A program made the position numbers and the translations under genes. 24,276 nucleotides of DNA, taken from positions 1 to 24,276 of the IMG/VR virus record IMGVR_UViG_3300025418_000451; one strand, given 5' to 3'. The notes under the pieces are model-generated. The model was given only the letters and a program-made list of their open reading frames with translations, had not been told where the DNA came from and ran no database searches. Every line of letters begins with the position of its first letter. Position 1 is the first letter of the stretch. This document shows, one piece after another, positions 8,844 to 15,300 of the stretch. This DNA comes from a virus.

Positions 8844-9431
8844 TCATCCTAGTACTACTAAAGCTTTATTAATCTTAGAAATGCGGTCATCCAAGCCCAA
8901 TGTTCCGCCATTGATGCGCTTGGTCATTGTCTCATAATCCCGTGCATCAGCCAAGTCATTTAGGCCGTGTTTACCCCAAAACCAACCAGCAGATAAGCAA
9001 GCCCCCTTGGGCATCGCCAAAAGCTCAGGATTAGTAATTAAAGCCAAACCCAAGGCATTCCCGCAATTACGATAATTATCCCGCCCTGTTAACTGTATAA
9101 CTCCGCGTCCATGATAAGCCCATCCATCGCCTTCTTCTGTGTTTCCCAAGCGTCCCGCATATACTTTGTTAGCGATTTTTTCTGGATTTCCAGCAAATTG
9201 TCCAGCCACATCTGCACTAGGAAATCTTGAGGGCCATGTACGCATAAGTCCATCGGCAGAGTAATGAAGGTTCTCTTCCAAAGATCTGAAATTGTTTGAT
9301 TCATGTTGGCATTGTCCTATAAAAGCAGCCTGTCTTAATGATGTATTAATTGAATATTTGTCAAAAGTTAAATTAAGCGGATCTAACCATTTTGGATCTA
9401 TGCCCAATGCAGTAAGCTGGTCAATGTTCAT
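8844..9431 (-). CDS. Endolysin, GH19 chitinase-like (peptidoglycan hydrolase)
   Basis: A 195-aa single-domain protein, the usual size for a GH19-type phage endolysin. HESNNF (43-48) carries the first catalytic Glu (E44) and EENL (52-55) supplies the candidate second acid. GDGWAYHGRGVIQLTGRDNY (101-120) and WFWGKHGLNDLAD (150-162) are the substrate-groove motifs, and RINGG (172-176) closes the domain. There is no signal peptide or transmembrane segment, so release needs the holin. It overlaps the 3' end of the i-spanin gene by 11 bases and is the last lysis gene. It hydrolyses the peptidoglycan glycan strand to free progeny. Identification is confident from motif order. Confidence 0.93.
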   Translation of the reverse strand: MNIDQLTALGIDPKWLDPLNLTFDKYSINTSLRQAAFIGQCQHESNNFRSLEENLHYSADGLMRTWPSRFPSADVAGQFAGNPEKIANKVYAGRLGNTEEGDGWAYHGRGVIQLTGRDNYRNCGNALGLALITNPELLAMPKGACLSAGWFWGKHGLNDLADARDYETMTKRINGGTLGLDDRISKINKALVVLG

Positions 9432-9864
9432 ATATACTCATCTGCTGATTAATCCAATCTTGTAAAGAAACTAATTGTTGGGTTGTTTGGGCGCATTGTT
9501 CGGCAACAAGTAATACGTTATGGGCTTCTCCATTAACTGTGATGGTGGCGCTGGGAACGCTGGACATTGCACCGCTACTGGTGTCGTGCATCCTGCTATA
9601 CATAGCATGAATGTTAGCAATACGAGCTTCATATGCATCTTGAACTCCTTTAGTAATTAATTCTGCTTCTTTTTTCTTTGCTGCTGTCTCAATTTCCTGC
9701 TTTTGAGCAACCAGCGCAATTTGATTTTGGTAATTAACAAATCGCAAATGATCCACATAAAAACCAGCACCAAAACCGCCAAGAACCAAAGCGAAATAAA
9801 TGTAAACTTGTCCACCAACACCGCCTATAAGATTGGATGCAAAACTGAGCAAATTTTTAAACAT
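9421..9864 (-). CDS. Rz: Rz-like inner-membrane spanin (i-spanin)
   Basis: A 147-aa protein with one N-terminal membrane anchor at about residues 19-40 (YIYFALVLGGFGAGFYV). A long periplasmic helical/coiled-coil region follows (QIALVAQKQEIETAAKKKEAE and on). The C-terminal CAQTTQQLVSLQDWINQQ pattern resembles the ends of Rz proteins. It lies between a holin-like gene and an endolysin, and a lipoprotein gene of Rz1 type is nested in it in another frame. The pair would span the periplasm and fuse inner and outer membranes in the last step of lysis. The ATG at 9864 coincides with the stop of the holin-like gene. Confidence 0.85.
   Translation of the reverse strand: MFKNLLSFASNLIGGVGGQVYIYFALVLGGFGAGFYVDHLRFVNYQNQIALVAQKQEIETAAKKKEAELITKGVQDAYEARIANIHAMYSRMHDTSSGAMSSVPSATITVNGEAHNVLLVAEQCAQTTQQLVSLQDWINQQMSIYEH
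9471..9638 (-). CDS. Rz1: Rz1-like outer-membrane lipoprotein (o-spanin), nested in the i-spanin gene
   Basis: A 55-aa frame lies wholly inside the i-spanin gene, shifted by one base. It begins MHMKLVLLTFMLCIAGC: a basic, hydrophobic signal peptide ending in the lipobox I-A-G-C, so Cys17 would be lipidated. The mature 39 residues hold nine prolines and the Rz1-like pattern CPAFPAPPSQLMEKP (25-39). A strong AAAGGAG ribosome site stands six bases before the ATG, although that site lies inside the host gene. Nested Rz1 genes are known from lambda and relatives. Lipobox, Pro-rich tail, location and ribosome site together make this convincing despite the short length. Confidence 0.88.
   Translation of the reverse strand: MHMKLVLLTFMLCIAGCTTPVAVQCPAFPAPPSQLMEKPITYYLLPNNAPKQPNN
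9645..9651 (-). promoter_or_regulatory. Shine-Dalgarno site for nested Rz1
   Basis: AAAGGAG on the minus strand, six bases upstream of the ATG at 9638. It lies within i-spanin codons and fixes the Rz1 start at this ATG; the in-frame ATG two codons later is less well spaced. Confidence 0.75.
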
Positions 9865-10091
9865 TATTGCCCCTGTTGTGTTGCAGCTTTACCGCCAATT
9901 AGAATACCGCTACCGCCCAGCACACTACCAAAGCCAATACCAAATTGACTGAAATCAAAGGTAACACCACGAAATGCGTGAATAAATCCAATGGCAATAA
10001 AAGCAATAACGCACAAAAGAGTGCAAAGCCTAGCGATGCAAAATGTCTGATTATCATCCTCTGTAAGAATATCAGTCAGAATTTTTTTCAT
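9864..10091 (-). CDS. Holin-like small membrane protein
   Basis: A 75-aa protein with a charged N-terminus (MKKILTDILTEDDN), a strong membrane segment at about residues 20-40 (CTLLCVIAFIAIGFIHAF) and a second, Gly-rich segment at about 48-67 (FSQFGIGFGSVLGGSGILIG). It ends in a short polar tail. Two membrane segments, small size and position directly before spanin and endolysin fit a class II-type holin that would permeabilise the inner membrane for the GH19 enzyme. It overlaps the preceding gene by 20 bases and the Rz start by one codon region. No family-specific motif proves holin activity, so it remains positional. Confidence 0.75.
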   Translation of the reverse strand: MKKILTDILTEDDNQTFCIARLCTLLCVIAFIAIGFIHAFRGVTFDFSQFGIGFGSVLGGSGILIGGKAATQQGQ

Positions 10092-10320
10092 CTTTTTTCA
10101 CCAAACGCTTTATTGCTTTTTTAGCAGCTTTCTTTTTGGCGGGTACAAAGCGAGCTTCTACGGGTTTACGAGTAGTTGCTTTTTGCACGGTTGGGCGCTT
10201 CTTTTTTGTAGACTCTGGCGCAGGAAATGGCCAAGGCGCTTCAACCACTTTACCAACTTGCATATCAATCTTTGGCATAAAGCCAAGCTTATCCATAATC
10301 CATGTAAATGTAAAATTCAT
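10072..10320 (-). CDS. Small basic protein of unknown function, before the lysis cassette
   Basis: An 82-aa protein. The N-terminus MNFTFTWIMDKLGFMPKIDM is partly hydrophobic. The rest is Lys/Arg/Pro/Ala-rich with a strongly basic C-terminal half (KKKAAKKAIKRLVKK). It starts immediately after the cupin stop and its 3' end overlaps the holin-like gene by 20 bases, so it is probably co-translated with the lysis genes. I do not recognise a function. A nucleic-acid-binding or membrane-surface role would suit the charge, but nothing in the sequence decides it. Confidence 0.7.
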   Translation of the reverse strand: MNFTFTWIMDKLGFMPKIDMQVGKVVEAPWPFPAPESTKKKRPTVQKATTRKPVEARFVPAKKKAAKKAIKRLVKKDEKNSD

Positions 10321-10602
10321 TTAATATTTTCCTTCTGCAAATACGTTAACAAATACGGTGTTGTCTTCTAGTGCTTCAATCTCATGCCACTCACCCGCAG
10401 GTAAGTTTAATGGCTGGCTATTTTTATCAATGGTATAACTACGACCTTCTAAACTCACTAAACAAGACCCAGAGTTACACATGGTTGCATGGCTGTAGTT
10501 ATGTCCATGTTTAGGCAAGCCCTCTCCCTTATTTGCGTGGTACACACTAAGTTGTGCGCCATCATAAGTAAAAGAATGAGTTGGAGTTATATTAACTACC
10601 AT
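10321..10602 (-). CDS. Small single-domain cupin
   Basis: A 93-aa protein that looks like a minimal cupin barrel. LPKHGHNYSHATMC (29-42) supplies the H-x-H and a further His, as in cupin motif 1. The Gly of LEGRSYTI marks the inter-motif strand, and LPAGEWHEIEA (67-77) is cupin motif 2 with its His. The usual motif-1 Glu is absent; Asn or Ser occupies the nearby positions. A metal-dependent or sugar-binding role is possible, substrate unknown. Its start overlaps the upstream stop (TAATG) within the fibre cluster, so it may be a virion accessory or act on fibre or cell-surface sugars; this is inference. Confidence 0.8.
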   Translation of the reverse strand: MVVNITPTHSFTYDGAQLSVYHANKGEGLPKHGHNYSHATMCNSGSCLVSLEGRSYTIDKNSQPLNLPAGEWHEIEALEDNTVFVNVFAEGKY

Positions 10603-10898
10603 TATGCAGCTTTAGTACCTGTGGTTGTAGGCTGCGATGGTGGGTCAGCCGGTTTTGGTTGATTAGTTGTTAAAACTGTACCATCCCAAGTAAAACCAAT
10701 ATCGCCAGAACCAACAACTTCACCCAATATCCAACCCGGAGGAAGCAAGTCATCAGATTTCCAAATCATTGCTGGAGTTGTGGACTGAACAAGCTGAATT
10801 GAATCGGTTGGTGGCATCCATGTACTTGTATTGCCGTCCCAAATAACGCTATTGGTTACTACGTTGTTTTCAATAATTAAATAATTTTGAGTTGTCAT
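10602..10898 (-). CDS. Small fibre-associated phage protein
   Basis: A 98-aa protein. YLIIENNVVTNSVIWDG (6-22) and DIGFTWDGTVLTTNQPKP (66-83) are beta-strand motifs that recur in small proteins next to phage fibre genes. The last 20 residues are Pro/Thr-rich. By position between a poly-Gly fibre and a cupin it may be a fibre-tip or assembly factor. No catalytic motif is present, and the similarity is recalled rather than computed. Confidence 0.7.
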   Translation of the reverse strand: MTTQNYLIIENNVVTNSVIWDGNTSTWMPPTDSIQLVQSTTPAMIWKSDDLLPPGWILGEVVGSGDIGFTWDGTVLTTNQPKPADPPSQPTTTGTKAA

Positions 10899-10904
10899 AT
10901 TAGG

Positions 10905-11573
10905 TTACCATTCAATATATACAAAACCGGGGCTGCCAGCAGCACCATTAGGAGAACCTCCACCACCGCCACTAGCGTAGCCTGAAGCAGCACTTCCATT
11001 AGCGGCTGGACCCGGACAATTTCCACTACCACCACCACCTGCTACTCCAAGCCCTATTGCAGAAGCACCCGCTGAACCACCACTAGTACCATTACCAGTT
11101 TGGCCGGGTAGTGCAAAAACATAACCGGTTGGTGTTCCCGCAGAACCTCCACCAACACCTGAACCACTAGCACCGGGTCCACCGCCACCACCAGTAAAGC
11201 GGAATGTTGTAATTGTTTGTGTACCAGATGTAACAGATGATGTTCCGCCAGTACCGCCATTAACACCTGCACCAACACCAGCAGTTCCAGCAGCTCCAAC
11301 AGTAACCGTTATAGTGTTACCCGGTGTTAAGCCAGTAAAATATTGAAAGGCAAGTCCGCTAGTACCACCGCCACCTCCGCCAATACTACCTCCGCCTCCA
11401 CCTCCGCCTCCACCCCCAGCAAGGGTTACTTTAATAGCAGCAACTCCGGTGGGGATAGTAAATGTACCAGATGATGAAAAATACTGACCGTAGACGCCAA
11501 CGTTAGCTGTACTTTGTGTTGAACCGTCACTAAAAGTTACGTTTGGTGTTGAACCACCTAATATTATTGACAT
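10905..11573 (-). CDS. Glycine-rich tail fibre / adhesin tip protein
   Basis: A 222-aa protein. After a short N-terminal segment (SDGSTQSTANVGVYGQYF) and a beta strand region (GTFTIPTGVAAIKVTLAG) comes a run of ten glycines at about residues 53-62 and another of six. Further GGGGG patches follow to the C-terminal SPGFVYIEW. Gly-rich domains of this kind occur at receptor-binding tips of phage fibres, where poly-Gly helices can pack into a sandwich with variable loops between; that structural analogy is inference. The nucleotide sequence is correspondingly CCN-rich on the plus strand. Probably a host-recognition protein. Confidence 0.78.
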   Translation of the reverse strand: MSIILGGSTPNVTFSDGSTQSTANVGVYGQYFSSSGTFTIPTGVAAIKVTLAGGGGGGGGGGSIGGGGGGTSGLAFQYFTGLTPGNTITVTVGAAGTAGVGAGVNGGTGGTSSVTSGTQTITTFRFTGGGGGPGASGSGVGGGSAGTPTGYVFALPGQTGNGTSGGSAGASAIGLGVAGGGGSGNCPGPAANGSAASGYASGGGGGSPNGAAGSPGFVYIEW

Positions 11574-11579
11574 ATATTT

Positions 11580-12185
11580 TTACTCGTATTGAATGTTGAT
11601 TGAACCAGCGTCAAATGTATCTGTGCCGTTTGCTGTAGTTAGCTGAACCCTATCTAAAGCGCCAGAAATGGTGACGCTTCCACCACTTACGTTAGTGTAG
11701 TTTGCGCCTGTTGAACCAAGTGTTCCTGATTGGACCCAGTTATTTCCGCTTACAAGTGTTAGAACAACATGTCCTGAATATGTTTGCGCTGCCGATACCG
11801 CAGATGATAATAAAAAAGCTGTCGTACTATTTACTAATGCAGAACCGTTACTTGCGCCACTGCTGTATCCAGATGTTGTGTAACTACCCGAACCTATTTG
11901 TATTTGATAATTAGCAGTTCCAGTTGTGGATACACCAAAAAACATTACAGTAATTTTTTTCACCCAACTTGGAATACTTGTAAAAGTTACAGAAGTGCCA
12001 GATGTAGTAGCTTGTGCAGTACCGCTAGTAATCAAAGAGGTTGCTGGAGTATAAGTATTTATAGATAAACCTGTAGACTGAGCTGTAGCAACAGTCGTGC
12101 CGTTACTCTGGAGCGCTAAGTTGCCAGACGTGTCGGAGGTAAGTACTACCCCGCTTGTTGTTGATGCGTTAAGTGATGCTGTCAT
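11580..12185 (-). CDS. Putative tail fibre protein
   Basis: A 201-aa Ser/Thr/Gly/Val-rich beta-strand protein. The N-terminal 45 residues (TSGVVLTSDTSGNLALQSNG) are of the kind used as fibre attachment segments. From about residue 60 there is a compact domain (SIPSWVKKITVMFFGVSTTG ... ISGALDRVQLTTANGTDTFD) ending in GSINIQYE. The ending resembles C-terminal domains of environmental phage fibres. The neighbours up- and downstream are also fibre-type. No enzymatic residues are apparent. Confidence 0.72.
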   Translation of the reverse strand: MTASLNASTTSGVVLTSDTSGNLALQSNGTTVATAQSTGLSINTYTPATSLITSGTAQATTSGTSVTFTSIPSWVKKITVMFFGVSTTGTANYQIQIGSGSYTTSGYSSGASNGSALVNSTTAFLLSSAVSAAQTYSGHVVLTLVSGNNWVQSGTLGSTGANYTNVSGGSVTISGALDRVQLTTANGTDTFDAGSINIQYE

Positions 12186-12186
12186 A

Positions 12187-12507
12187 TTAAACCCCTAAGG
12201 CGGATATTTCTTCCGCAGTTAATCCAAGTGCTGCTAATTTAGATACGGCGGTTGTCTTTGCTGTTTCTGCTGCTTGTTGTTTTGCAATGATTGCAGCTTT
12301 TTTGGTAGCATCTACTGTAACTACACCGCTATTCAAAACCCAAGCGTCAAAGTATTTAGCATCATCGCCTTGTGGAAGAACGGAGTCATCAACAATAATT
12401 GCACCTTCTGGGCAGTCTTTTGCTAAAACTTCGTTAATTGGCAATTCGCCTGTTGGAACACAGACTGCAACTTGACCATTTTGTTCGTAAATAATTACTT
12501 GAGCCAT
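12187..12507 (-). CDS. Small fibre-accessory protein with C-terminal A/K helix
   Basis: A 106-aa protein. The N-terminus (AQVIIYEQNGQVAVCVPTGE) and middle (CPEGAIIVDDSVLPQGDDAK, FDAWVL) form a compact domain frequent beside phage tail-fibre genes. The C-terminal 35 residues are an Ala/Lys helix ending KLAALGLTAEEISALGV, an ending seen on many phage tail-associated proteins. An AAGGA site stands before the start. A role in fibre assembly or attachment is likely from context but unproven. Confidence 0.75.
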   Translation of the reverse strand: MAQVIIYEQNGQVAVCVPTGELPINEVLAKDCPEGAIIVDDSVLPQGDDAKYFDAWVLNSGVVTVDATKKAAIIAKQQAAETAKTTAVSKLAALGLTAEEISALGV

Positions 12508-12516
12508 TTTATTTCC

Positions 12517-12951
12517 TTATCTAAATACTGCAAATGAATGTGGCTGACTATTATTACTAGAGTTTTGAGCAGTTTTATAACAAAATTGAGTGGTAGTTGG
12601 GTCAATTACTCCAGCATTAGAAGCTGATGTAGTACTTTCAAACGACATATTTTCGCTTCCACTGGCTAAAGTTACAACAGAACCAACATAGGAATAGTTT
12701 GCATCTGTTAAAGCATTAGCCATTGTTGCTTTCCAAATACCTGTAGCTAATAGTGTAACGCTTGACACATTATATGAAGCTAAAACTGTTCCTGATGCGT
12801 TTACCCTAGCCCAAGCACGGCATACACCGCAAGTTGCGTCATTTAAAACTGTTCCTGTAGTTCCGGGTAAAGTAATTGTTGTAGTTGTGCCGTCAGTAGA
12901 TTGCAGTGTTGCACTTCCACTTGATGCGCCTGTGAGTACTAATGTTCCCAT
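12517..12951 (-). CDS. Putative short tail fibre protein
   Basis: A 144-aa protein. The N-terminus (LVLTGASSGSATLQSTDG, then TTTITLPGTTGTVLND) is the repetitive beta segment common in phage fibres. Residues 42-144 form a domain (CRAWARVNASGTVLASYNVS ... SFAVFR) typical of fibre C-termini. It has three cysteines (41, 44 and near 123). An AAGGA site precedes the ATG. It probably contributes to adsorption; no direct function can be read. Confidence 0.75.
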   Translation of the reverse strand: MGTLVLTGASSGSATLQSTDGTTTTITLPGTTGTVLNDATCGVCRAWARVNASGTVLASYNVSSVTLLATGIWKATMANALTDANYSYVGSVVTLASGSENMSFESTTSASNAGVIDPTTTQFCYKTAQNSSNNSQPHSFAVFR

Positions 12952-12960
12952 TATTTTTCC

Positions 12961-13821
12961 TTATAAAACGACCCAACGGCTACCCGCTGGAATTGTAATT
13001 GTTACACCACTTGCTACCGTAATTGGTCCTGCGCTCTCACCGCTATTGCCAGCCGTCATTGTATAGTTTGAAGTGATGCTTTGCGTATTTTCATAGACTG
13101 CTCCGCCAGCGCTTGCCGAGCTTACAGAACCCCAAGTAAAGATACTTCCATTCCAAATTAAAGCTGTATTAGCGGAGGCTGGAGAAACAATAAACCCTGA
13201 TGTACTAGACGCACTTTGGTAAAGAATTTGATTGGCTGCTCCGCCCGATAAGCTAGAAGCTAGGGTGGCAGCTGTTGCCGTTCCGGTTAAGTTACCAGTA
13301 AATGTTGAACTTATTGCAGTTGCAGTTACAGTCCCTGTTAGGGTAGAGGTTCCTGATACCGTTAAATTACCGCCCACATTCCAGTTACCTGCCGCTGCGG
13401 TCTGAGCTGAATAGAACCCAATACCATTTCCGCTGACATTTGATGCATCGCAATAACATTGTCCAGTCGTTAAAGCTGGGATAACCAAAGAAGTAACCCC
13501 GCCTGATGCGGTCATCGTCAATGGCAAAGTGGTATTATTAACCACTACATAAAGCTTATTTTGCGCTGGAGCTGTAATTGTAGGAGCTGCAGAAGGGGTT
13601 CCAGTAAAGATTAAAGCCATATTGCGGGCATCGTCTGATACCCCATTTAAATTGGTTAGCGTATAAGCGCTTAGACCACTTAAAGAGATTGCAGTAACGC
13701 CAGTAATTGCCTGTTCCAGCAATGTACCTAAATTGGTATTGGTCGTGCTTCCCCATGTACCGGACTGATCTCCATTGCCAATCAGGGCAAGCTTTAAAGA
13801 CGGGCTATAAGTAGTAGTCAT
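12961..13821 (-). CDS. Tail fibre protein with shared GSRWVVL C-terminus
   Basis: A 286-aa protein. The N-terminus (YSPSLKLALIGNGDQSGTWG, then TTNTNLGTLLEQAI) is a common phage fibre N-terminal domain, followed by beta-strand-rich sequence. The segment at about 150-190 (GGNLTVSGTSTLTGTVTATA) is a typical repetitive shaft. The last 40 residues (SITSNYTM ... GPITVASGVTITIPAGSRWVVL, broken) match the C-terminus of the 165-aa protein at 19117-19614 although the rest differs. No good ribosome site is visible before the start, which lies three bases after the stop of the giant repeat gene. Confidence 0.8.
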   Translation of the reverse strand: MTTTYSPSLKLALIGNGDQSGTWGSTTNTNLGTLLEQAITGVTAISLSGLSAYTLTNLNGVSDDARNMALIFTGTPSAAPTITAPAQNKLYVVVNNTTLPLTMTASGGVTSLVIPALTTGQCYCDASNVSGNGIGFYSAQTAAAGNWNVGGNLTVSGTSTLTGTVTATAISSTFTGNLTGTATAATLASSLSGGAANQILYQSASSTSGFIVSPASANTALIWNGSIFTWGSVSSASAGGAVYENTQSITSNYTMTAGNSGESAGPITVASGVTITIPAGSRWVVL

Positions 13822-13824
13822 AGG

Positions 13825-15297
13825 CTATGGATAGTTATTGTTAATGGTTGACCAGCTTTGGTTTTCAGTATCATCAATATTGTTCCAACTTGAATTTTGG
13901 GAATCGGCAATGCTTGCCCAAGCTTGTCCTTGAGCATCGTTAATTTTATACCAGCCAAATATGAATGGGCTATCTGATAATACCAAATTCTCGACTATCT
14001 GGCTAGTAAAGGATGCTATTACTGTAATTGCGTCCTTTGGGTTAATACCTTCTGTAATTAAAGCGTTAAATATCTTTATAGCTGTTTCTGAGTCTGCTGG
14101 ACTGAAGTTTTCACTAATAGCCGCATTGTAAATTTTGACAACTGTGTTAATGTCATTAGCACTTAGGGTTTCCGATAAACTAGAAACAAAGCTGGCTAAA
14201 ACTGTTTCTAAATCGGCAACATTAGTAGCCTCATTGACAACAACTGAGAAGTTAGCGACTACTGACTCCGAGTCTGCTATTCCCGCACTTTCAAAAATAA
14301 CGCTGGCAAAGGTAACAAATACAGCTTGAGAGTCGGCAAAACTAATGTTTTCTGCTATAGATTTGTTATAAATAATGGTTATTGCTGGAGCATCAGCAAA
14401 TCTAGCTGCCTCACTAATAGAGCTGGCAAAACTCGCTACTCCCGCTAATAAGTCGGCTACAGATGTGTTTTCAGAAATTAAGCCTGCAAAAGTAGCTATT
14501 GTGGACTCAAAATCAGCCAATACAATATTTTCTAAAATAGCGTTTGAGAATGCCGCCTGAACGGTTTGGGCATCAGCCAAGCTTGTAGATTCGCTAATCG
14601 CGGCTGTAAATGCAAAGTTTACAGCGTTTAAATCCGCTAGGGTAATGGCTTCGTTTATTGCAGACGAGAAAACGGCTGTAAGAGTCTCTAAATCGGTTAT
14701 AGAGGATATGGCCTCGGTAATTGCCCCAGCAAAGATAGTTATGGCCGATTGGGAGTCAGATGGCTGTAAATCTTCGGTAATTGCGCTGGAGAAGGCGGCA
14801 ACTACCGATTGGGCATTTGCTATCGTAATAGATTCACTTATAGCCACAGCTAGGGCGTTTGCTACAGTCTCAAAATCCGCTAATACTAGAGCTTCAGATA
14901 TAGCCGCTGAGAAGGTAGCAATTACGGATTCTGAATCTGTCTCTGTAGAAATAACTTCAACAATAGCCGCCGAGAAAGTGGCAATAACAGACTCTGCGTC
15001 TGTTTCCGTAAGGATAGCTTCACTAATAGCGCTTAAAAATGCTGCAGCTGCGCTAGGTACGTCTGCTGGTTGTAGGTTCTCCGTAATAGCGCTGAAAAAT
15101 GCGGCTGCTACAGACTGCGCATCAGTCAAAGTTAGGGCTTCTGCTATGGCGCCTGCATATACTGCAACGGCTGATTCGGCATCCGTTATGGATGAGACGG
15201 TTTCTGTAATGGCTGAAGCAAATGACGCTATTACTGACTGGAGGTCTGCTGGTTGTAGGTTTTCACTAATAGACGTGACAAACGCAGTAACTACGCT
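13825..15297 (-). CDS. Giant repeat fibre B, 3' part (in-frame continuation after TAA)
   Basis: There are 490 sense codons in exactly the frame and repeat phase of the gene that stops at 15298. The first residues after the stop (SVVTAFVTSISENLQPAD) complete the interrupted 20-residue repeat. About 22 more repeats follow, more diverged than those before the stop and close to those of the 816-aa neighbour (for example ISEAILTETDAESVIATFSA at 14968-15027). It ends in four 11-residue W repeats (13828-13953). The stretch contains no Met codon at all; the TTG at 15129 is preceded by no ribosome site. Independent translation is therefore unlikely. Either the stop is read through, the gene was recently broken, or the stop is a sequence error. 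Confidence 0.75.
   Translation of the reverse strand, partial: SVVTAFVTSISENLQPADLQSVIASFASAITETVSSITDAESAVAVYAGAIAEALTLTDAQSVAAAFFSAITENLQPADVPSAAAAFLSAISEAILTETDAESVIATFSAAIVEVISTETDSESVIATFSAAISEALVLADFETVANALAVAISESITIANAQSVVAAFSSAITEDLQPSDSQSAITIFAGAITEAISSITDLETLTAVFSSAINEAITLADLNAVNFAFTAAISESTSLADAQTVQAAFSNAILENIVLADFESTIATFAGLISENTSVADLLAGVASFASSISEAARFADAPAITIIYNKSIAENISFADSQAVFVTFASVIFESAGIADSESVVANFSVVVNEATNVADLETVLASFVSSLSETLSANDINTVVKIYNAAISENFSPADSETAIKIFNALITEGINPKDAITVIASFTSQIVENLVLSDSPFIFGWYKINDAQGQAWASIADSQNSSWNNIDDTENQSWSTINNNYP
13828..13953 (-). repeat. Four 11-residue W repeats ending fibre B
   Basis: Trp occurs at exact 11-residue spacing four times (pattern W-x-x-I-x-D-x-Q/E, for example WASIADSQNSS, WNNIDDTENQS). 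The same pattern ends the 816-aa neighbour. Confidence 0.85.
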
Positions 15298-15300
15298 TTA
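15298..15300 (-). other. In-frame TAA interrupting giant repeat fibre B
   Basis: TAA at codon 455 occupies repeat position 11, where sibling repeats have Glu or Gln (DSESV or DSQSV). One base change from GAA or CAA explains it. The frame before and after is identical (15300 minus 15129 is a multiple of three). The context is GAC TCA TAA AGC GTA. Confidence 0.9.

Noticed and set aside
9089-9304. Second small frame (71 codons) on the minus strand inside the endolysin gene
   Set aside because: It has no signal peptide, lipobox or membrane segment, and its sequence is what a shifted reading of the GH19 gene gives.
10905-11573. Collagen-like G-x-y fibre
   Set aside because: Glycines are in runs rather than at every third residue and prolines are sparse.
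15127-15129. TTG as an independent start of a 434-aa gene
   Set aside because: There is no ribosome site before it, it starts in the middle of a repeat, and 56 further in-frame repeat codons lie between it and the TAA.
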